Shown here one piece after another: positions 59,852-64,000 of a stretch of 64,000 nucleotides of DNA. How positions within the stretch are numbered: the first letter of the stretch is position 1; every line of letters begins with the position of its first letter. Origin of the DNA: JACCTH01 sp035281645 (lineage in GTDB: Bacteria; Actinomycetota; Acidimicrobiia; Spongiisociales; ZC4RG35); assembly GCA_035281645.1 (NCBI GenBank), contig DATEDN010000080.1:1-64000 (forward strand), read 5' to 3'. The position numbers and the translations under genes are program-made. The notes beneath the pieces are model-generated. The model saw nothing but the letters and a program-made list of their open reading frames with translations. It was not told where the DNA came from and ran no database searches.

Positions 59852-60625
59852 ATGAAGACACTTTTTCATCGATCGGAGCCGGTGATCATCGCCCACCGGG
59901 GGTCACGGCTCCTTTGGCCCGAGAACACCATGACCGCCTTTGAAAAGGCAGCCGGCTTCGGCGCCAAGTTTCTTGAGACCGATCTGCGAGTCAGCGCCGA
60001 CGGAATACTCCATTGCTTCCACGACGCTTTTTTGGACCGGACCACCGACGGATTTGGTCCCATCGGGTCACGAAGTTCGCGGGACCTACAACTTCTCGAT
60101 GCGGGCTACCACCACCGTATCGGTAACGAGTACCCCTTTCGAGGTAAAGGGATCGGCATTCCCACCTTCGCCTCCGTCCTGGAGGCATTCGGAGACTTCG
60201 GATTCGTGGTCGACATCAAGAACGATGGTGCCGTCGAGCCGCTGGCGCGGATGATCAAAGAACGCGACCTCGCCCCGCGCCTGATTATGGGCTCCTTCTC
60301 CACCCACCGCTTGCTTCATCTGCGAGAAATCTGCGGGACGGAGCTGGCGACTTCGACCGGTCCCACAGAGACGGTGAAGGCAATCCTGGCTGGCCGGCTG
60401 GGGGCCAGCGTTGAACCCTTTGGTTCGACGACGGTGGCGCTCCAAGTTCCCGTGTCCTGGTACGGAGTTCCGGTAGTAACCAATCAACTGGTTGACGTCG
60501 CTCATCGCTTCGGCAAGCTCGTCCATGTTTGGACGATCAACGAGGTTGAGGAGACGAAGAGACTCCTCGAACTCGGAGTCGACGGCGTCATCACCGATCG
60601 GGTTGACCTAGTGAACGTTATGTGA
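59852..60625 (+). CDS. Glycerophosphodiester phosphodiesterase family protein
   Basis: 257 residues, cytosolic (no signal). TIM-barrel GDPD with IIAHRGSRLLWPENTMTAF (catalytic His and Arg, plus Glu), FLETDLRVSADG and HCFHDAFLDRTTDG (second His). The late FVVDIKNDG contributes a metal-ligand-like residue, and the C-terminal VHVWTINEVEETKRLLELGVDGVITDR (residues about 225-251) is typical. It releases glycerol 3-phosphate from lipid headgroups. ATG 59852 lacks a good ribosome-binding site. The 3' end overlaps leuD head-on by 8 nt. Confidence 0.9.
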   Translation: MKTLFHRSEPVIIAHRGSRLLWPENTMTAFEKAAGFGAKFLETDLRVSADGILHCFHDAFLDRTTDGFGPIGSRSSRDLQLLDAGYHHRIGNEYPFRGKGIGIPTFASVLEAFGDFGFVVDIKNDGAVEPLARMIKERDLAPRLIMGSFSTHRLLHLREICGTELATSTGPTETVKAILAGRLGASVEPFGSTTVALQVPVSWYGVPVVTNQLVDVAHRFGKLVHVWTINEVEETKRLLELGVDGVITDRVDLVNVM

Positions 60626-61208
60626 GCGACGGCAGCTGGGGCGAACGGGCAGCCTCGAACTCATCGATGGCCTCTGTATGCCTCAGGGTCAGCTCGATGT
60701 CGTCGAGGCCGTTTTCAAGGCGCCACCGGGTGTAGGGGTCGAGCGGGAAGTCGGCTGCAAACCCGTCAGCAGTGACCGTTTGCTCGGGCAGATTCACCTC
60801 GACCACTGCCTCCGGCTCGGCTTCAGCTAGCTCCATCAGCCAGGCAACTTCCTTGTCGCTCAACACCACCGGTAGCAGTCCGATCTTGGTGCAGTTGCTG
60901 AAGAAGATGTCGGCGAACGAGGGCGCCACGATCGCCTCGAAGCCCCAATCCTGGAGTCCCCACGGTGCGTGCTCCCGGGAGGAACCGCTCCCGAAATTGG
61001 GACCGGTGACCAGGATCTTGGCGCCTTGGTACTGGGGGAGGTTGAGAACGAAGCTGGGATCGGCCTCCCGCCACTCGGCGAAGACGAATTGCCCGTAGCC
61101 GGTTCGCTCGACCCGCTTGAGGTATTTCTTCGGCATGATCTGGTCGGTGTCGACATTCGCTCGGGGGAGCGGGGCGAGGCGACCACTGACGACAGAAATC
61201 GGTTTCAT
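60618..61208 (-). CDS. leuD: 3-isopropylmalate dehydratase small subunit
   Basis: 196 residues, the swivel domain that pairs with LeuC to isomerise 2- and 3-isopropylmalate in leucine synthesis. Motifs are PRANVDTDQIMPKKYLKRVERTGYG, ILVTGPNFGSGSSREHAPWGLQDWGFEAIVAPSFADIFFSNCTKIGLLPV (continuous over about 60-109) and DPYTRWRLENGLDDIELTL. The frame is open far upstream, but ATG 61208 overlaps the previous stop by 4 nt and matches the family start. Confidence 0.96.
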   Translation of the reverse strand: MKPISVVSGRLAPLPRANVDTDQIMPKKYLKRVERTGYGQFVFAEWREADPSFVLNLPQYQGAKILVTGPNFGSGSSREHAPWGLQDWGFEAIVAPSFADIFFSNCTKIGLLPVVLSDKEVAWLMELAEAEPEAVVEVNLPEQTVTADGFAADFPLDPYTRWRLENGLDDIELTLRHTEAIDEFEAARSPQLPSLT

Positions 61209-61693
61209 TGCTCGAAGGTGAAGCGGGTGGGGGACGTTGCAAAGCTGTCCAGCGATGACATGTCGAGGGCGATGATCACCTCGGGGGCAATTTTCCAGAA
61301 GCTCCCGTCGGCCTCGGGTCGGTATTCGTACTTGGCCTGGTAATTGGCCCCCAGCTCGCCAAATTGCTCCCCGGCGGGCCCTTTCGTCACCACTCCCCGC
61401 CCGCTGATGTGAATGCCTTTCGAATCGACTCCGAAGCTCACCCGCGGGTCGCGAATCAGGTTGCGGGCCCAGCGAGTTGTGTCCCCGCCTTCGAAATAAC
61501 CGGTCTCGCCGACCCAGCCGCCCCAGATTGGGTGGATGTGCGAGCCCCCGTCGGGCCGGGTGGTCCCGATCCAGTAAAGGGTCGCCATCGCGAGAGCATC
61601 GCGCACCGTATCCCAGGAAAGCATCCCCTTCTTCTGAGTCGAGAAGCCGTATGCCTTTGGCGCCGTGGGACGGCTGATCACGGGAGCGCTCAT
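61205..61693 (-). CDS. Pyridoxamine-phosphate-oxidase-like / F420-dependent (FDOR) split-barrel protein inside leuCD
   Basis: 162 residues with the split beta-barrel pattern. LSWDTVRDALAMATLYWIGTTRPDGGSHIHPIWGGWVGETGYFEGG is the nucleotide-binding face (residues about 25-70). DTTRWARNLIRDPRVSFGVDSKGIHISGRG follows, like Pfam Putative_PNPOx proteins that bind FMN or F420. Its stop overlaps leuD and its start overlaps leuC by 4 nt each, so the three are tightly coupled. There is no known need for such an enzyme in leucine synthesis. The substrate is unknown. Confidence 0.8.
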   Translation of the reverse strand: MSAPVISRPTAPKAYGFSTQKKGMLSWDTVRDALAMATLYWIGTTRPDGGSHIHPIWGGWVGETGYFEGGDTTRWARNLIRDPRVSFGVDSKGIHISGRGVVTKGPAGEQFGELGANYQAKYEYRPEADGSFWKIAPEVIIALDMSSLDSFATSPTRFTFEQ

Positions 61694-63087
61694 TGCCAGT
61701 CCCGGACGTCAACCAGATGACCGGCAATTGCGGCGGCGGCCGCCATCGCCGGAGAAACCAAGTGGGTGCGACCGCCGGGGCCTTGCCTGCCTTCGAAATT
61801 GCGATTCGAGGTAGAAGCACAGCGCTCGCCGGGGGCAAGTATGTCAGGGTTCATCCCCAAGCACATCGAACACCCGGCGTCGCGCCATTCAAAGCCGGCT
61901 TCCTTGAAGATCAGGTCGAGTCCCTCGGCCTCCGCCTGAAGCTTCACCAAGCCGGAGCCGGGGACCACCATGGCGCTGACGTGTGGGGAGACCTTTCTGC
62001 CTTCGACGACACGGGATGCCGCCCGCAGATCCTCAATGCGTCCGTTGGTGCAGGATCCCAGGAAAACGCGGTCGATGCGGACGTCGGTGATCGGGATTCC
62101 ACCGGGAAGGTCCATGTACGCCAAGGCTCGCTCGATCGAATCGCGCTCGGTGGGGTCGGCCGCCTCGTCCGGGGTGGGGATACGACCGGTGATTGGGATC
62201 GTTTGACCGGGATTGGTTCCCCAAGACACGTAAGGGACGAGGTCGGCGGCGGCAAAATTGAATTCTGTATCAAAGCTGGCGTCCGGATCGCTCGGCAACC
62301 GCCGCCAGATCTCGAGGGTCTCTTCCCAGTCACGGGGGGCGAACGGTTTCCCCTCCAAATAGGCGTAGGTGGTTTCATCGGGAGCGATCATCCCCGCCCG
62401 TGCTCCTGCCTCGATGGACATATTGCAGATGGTCATTCGTCCTTCCATCGAGAGGCTTTCAATCGTCGAGCCCATGTACTCAATGACGTGACCGATCGCC
62501 CCCCCGGTCCCAATGGTGGCGATGATCCCCAAGATCACGTCTTTGGGAGTTACGCCGTTGGGAAGTTGGCCATCGACTCTGATGGCCATCGCCCGGGGTT
62601 TGTCTTGGGGAAGGGTCTGGGTGGCGAGGACATGTTCGACTTCGGAGGTTCCAATTCCGAAGGCGAGAGCGCCGAAAGCACCATGAGTCGACGTATGGGA
62701 GTCTCCGCAGACGATCACCAATCCCGGTTGGGTTATCCCTTGCTCGGGACCGATGATGTGGACGATGCCCGAGCGAGGGTCATCGAGGCCGAAGAGCGTG
62801 ACTCCAAACTCCTCGCAATTGCGGATGAGGGCGTCGATCTGGATCTTCGACATCGGGTCGGTGATCCCGAGTTCGCGGTTGGCCGTCGGGACGCCGTGGT
62901 CGATGGTGGCGAGGGTCAAGTCGGGCCGGCGCACCTTTCGCCCATGCATGCGCAGAGAGTCGAAGGCCTGCGGTGACGTCACCTCGTGGACCAGGTGCAT
63001 GTCGACGTAGAGGAGATCGGGCTCCCCCGGCACACTGCGCACCAGGTGAGAGTCCCAAACCTTTTCAAAAAGCGTCTTGCCGCTCAC
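61690..63087 (-). CDS. leuC: 3-isopropylmalate dehydratase large subunit
   Basis: 465 residues from GTG 63087, full length. Aconitase-family [4Fe-4S] enzyme. The cluster cysteines are in FLGSCTNGR and GCSMCLGMN. Other blocks are TLATIDHGVPT, CGDSHTSTHGAFGALAFGIGTSEVEHVLATQ (continuous over about 131-161) and MSIEAGARAGMIAPDETT. The TATCCT box six bases before the start suggests a leaderless transcript for the whole leuC-X-leuD operon. No leader peptide or T-box is visible in the 35 bp upstream. Confidence 0.96.
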   Translation of the reverse strand: MSGKTLFEKVWDSHLVRSVPGEPDLLYVDMHLVHEVTSPQAFDSLRMHGRKVRRPDLTLATIDHGVPTANRELGITDPMSKIQIDALIRNCEEFGVTLFGLDDPRSGIVHIIGPEQGITQPGLVIVCGDSHTSTHGAFGALAFGIGTSEVEHVLATQTLPQDKPRAMAIRVDGQLPNGVTPKDVILGIIATIGTGGAIGHVIEYMGSTIESLSMEGRMTICNMSIEAGARAGMIAPDETTYAYLEGKPFAPRDWEETLEIWRRLPSDPDASFDTEFNFAAADLVPYVSWGTNPGQTIPITGRIPTPDEAADPTERDSIERALAYMDLPGGIPITDVRIDRVFLGSCTNGRIEDLRAASRVVEGRKVSPHVSAMVVPGSGLVKLQAEAEGLDLIFKEAGFEWRDAGCSMCLGMNPDILAPGERCASTSNRNFEGRQGPGGRTHLVSPAMAAAAAIAGHLVDVRDWQ

Positions 63088-63093
63088 TCGGTA

Positions 63094-63099
63094 AGGATA
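63094..63099 (-). promoter_or_regulatory. -10 box, leaderless leuC operon
   Basis: TATCCT on the minus strand, exactly six bases before GTG 63087. Confidence 0.55.
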
Positions 63100-63122
63100 C
63101 CGATGGCGGTGGCGAGTCCGAC

Positions 63123-63605
63123 CTAGGGGAAGTAGACCTGACTGGCGGCGATGATCTCACCGCCGCTAACCACCAGCGTCATCGGGGTTTCCCCGACGAT
63201 GATTCCGTAGTAGCCCTCGCCGTCCTGCAGCGCCGCGATTAGTTCGTCGCGGTCGACGGTCACCTCCTCGATGGCTCCGCCGGCATCGAAGCCGAGGAGC
63301 ACGAACGAACCGGCCGCACTGAGAACTGCGGACTGCGATTCCTCGTCGGGATTAGAGATGAAATAGTCGTTGGGCAGATCCTCGTTTTCCCCGATCACTC
63401 CCGCGGCTACCGCCGCGTCGTGGGCCTCGTCCCCCGTGAGAATCTCGGCCGGATCGAAAGTGAGGGCTTCATCCTCCGCCGAGAGCACAAAGGCGAAGAA
63501 CTCTTCGGTGCTGGCGGGGACGCTGGCGCCGGGCGTGGCCGTTGGGGTGGCATCCACTCCACAGGCGATCGATGCCATCAGGAAGGTGATTAGCGCACGC
63601 TTCAT
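63123..63605 (-). CDS. Probable lipoprotein, uncharacterised
   Basis: 160 residues. A signal peptide MKRALITFLMASIAC ends in a lipobox-like MASIAC (Cys 15). An acidic exported part rich in Ala/Glu/Asp follows. VTVDRDELIAALQDGEGYYGIIVGETPMTLVV is its best-ordered stretch (residues about 115-146). Family not recognised. It starts 4 nt inside the end of the macro-domain gene (ATGA overlap), so the two are co-transcribed. Confidence 0.65.
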   Translation of the reverse strand: MKRALITFLMASIACGVDATPTATPGASVPASTEEFFAFVLSAEDEALTFDPAEILTGDEAHDAAVAAGVIGENEDLPNDYFISNPDEESQSAVLSAAGSFVLLGFDAGGAIEEVTVDRDELIAALQDGEGYYGIIVGETPMTLVVSGGEIIAASQVYFP

Positions 63606-64000
63606 TCAGGGTCAGTCTCGCGCAATGCGTTCTCGAAGTCGCTGGCTGCCGCTTCATCGAGGCCGACCAATAAAACCTGGTCGAAGGCGGTGGCATCTGC
63701 GGTCAGCCAATCTCGGATGGCGCGGACGATCACCTGGCAGGCCTCAGGGCGGGGGTATCCAAAGATGCCGGCGGAGATGGCCGGCATGGCGATCGTGCGG
63801 CAGCCGTGGGCCTTGGCGGCTTGGAGTGCCGCTCCCACCGCTTGGGCGAGTAGTGCCGGATTGTCTTGTCCCTCCCGATAGCGCGGTCCGACCACGTGGA
63901 TCACCTTGGCCGCCGGCAACGATCCGGCATTTGTCACGGCCGCTTGGCCTGGTTTGAGCGGACCTCGTTCTTTCACCCAAGCGTCGGACTCCCGTTGGAT
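63602..64000 (-). CDS. Macro-domain protein, truncated by window edge
   Basis: The C-terminal 132 residues are present; the frame is open to the end of the window, so the true start is outside. Macro domain (ADP-ribose binding and often de-ADP-ribosylation) with QAAVTNAGSLPA, KVIHVVGPRY and AMPAISAGIFGYP, the last being the phosphate-binding loop. An internal GTG at 63976 would give a shorter protein, but homologous-looking sequence continues upstream of it. It overlaps the downstream lipoprotein gene by 4 nt. Confidence 0.85.
   Translation of the reverse strand: MQRESDAWVKERGPLKPGQAAVTNAGSLPAAKVIHVVGPRYREGQDNPALLAQAVGAALQAAKAHGCRTIAMPAISAGIFGYPRPEACQVIVRAIRDWLTADATAFDQVLLVGLDEAAASDFENALRETDPE

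Overview
The window is GC-rich and gene-dense and reads as a piece of an actinobacterial chromosome, most likely from Acidimicrobiia or another deep lineage. Supporting evidence is a fused SucB-SucA type 2-oxoglutarate decarboxylase/dehydrogenase E1, a polyphosphate glucokinase, a MutT1-type Nudix plus histidine-phosphatase protein, a HadAB-type dehydratase next to rpmG, an RskA-type anti-sigma factor, and many starts that look leaderless. The class-level placement is inference.

Region 1 (1-9.3 kb) is the tuf-rpmG-(hadAB)-trnW-secE-nusG-rplK-rplA-rplJ-rplL translation/transcription cluster. It is interrupted by an ECF sigma factor with a membrane partner, and by a large reversed cyclase/ATPase/TPR regulator between rplA and rplJ. 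Region 2 (9.4-20 kb) holds pepN, gnd and ppgK (divergent, with an IS110 element in the shared promoter interval), a secreted sugar-dehydrogenase-like SLH protein and hflX. Region 3 (20-31.6 kb) holds malic enzyme, an HTH membrane protein, an ECF sigma/anti-sigma operon, a beta-family PLP synthase, heme A synthase, a YyaL-type protein, a principal-type sigma factor, a CBS protein and a WYL regulator. Region 4 (31.6-42.5 kb) holds a HerA-like ATPase, a zinc uptake regulon (znuA-znuB divergent from zur-znuC with a Fur-type palindrome between), a heterodimeric ABC exporter, a nucleoside hydrolase and a LigD-type polymerase domain. Region 5 (42.5-52.6 kb) holds kgd, mutT1, a fused alpha-beta 2-oxoacid dehydrogenase E1, hisC and small genes. 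Region 6 (52.7-64 kb) holds a dispersed histidine-utilisation set (hutH, hutU, and a hutI carrying an N-terminal ClpX-type zinc finger), HU, a GDPD, a leuC-X-leuD operon and a truncated macro-domain gene.

Intergenic space is short and carries several repeat families. Family A is built on agacaaaagac / gtctgatgtctg arms (3 copies). Family B is a hairpin built on ttcttgcgta / tacgcaagaa (3 copies). Family C is a C/G-run element (2 copies). There are also local repeats at 24.46 and 46.3 kb. Many of these begin at, or supply, the stop codon of the adjacent gene.

The strongest unusual observations are these: a recurrent TANNNT-N6-start arrangement at more than ten genes, implying widespread leaderless transcription; the ClpX zinc finger-HutI fusion; an FDOR/PNPOx gene inserted between leuC and leuD with 4-nt overlaps; an IS110 element whose end lies at the gnd ribosome-binding site; a candidate 16-codon leader ORF coupled to an ECF sigma gene; and an unassigned multi-hairpin, tRNA-like segment at about 24.57-24.70 kb. 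I found no CRISPR array, rRNA gene, prophage or obvious defence island.
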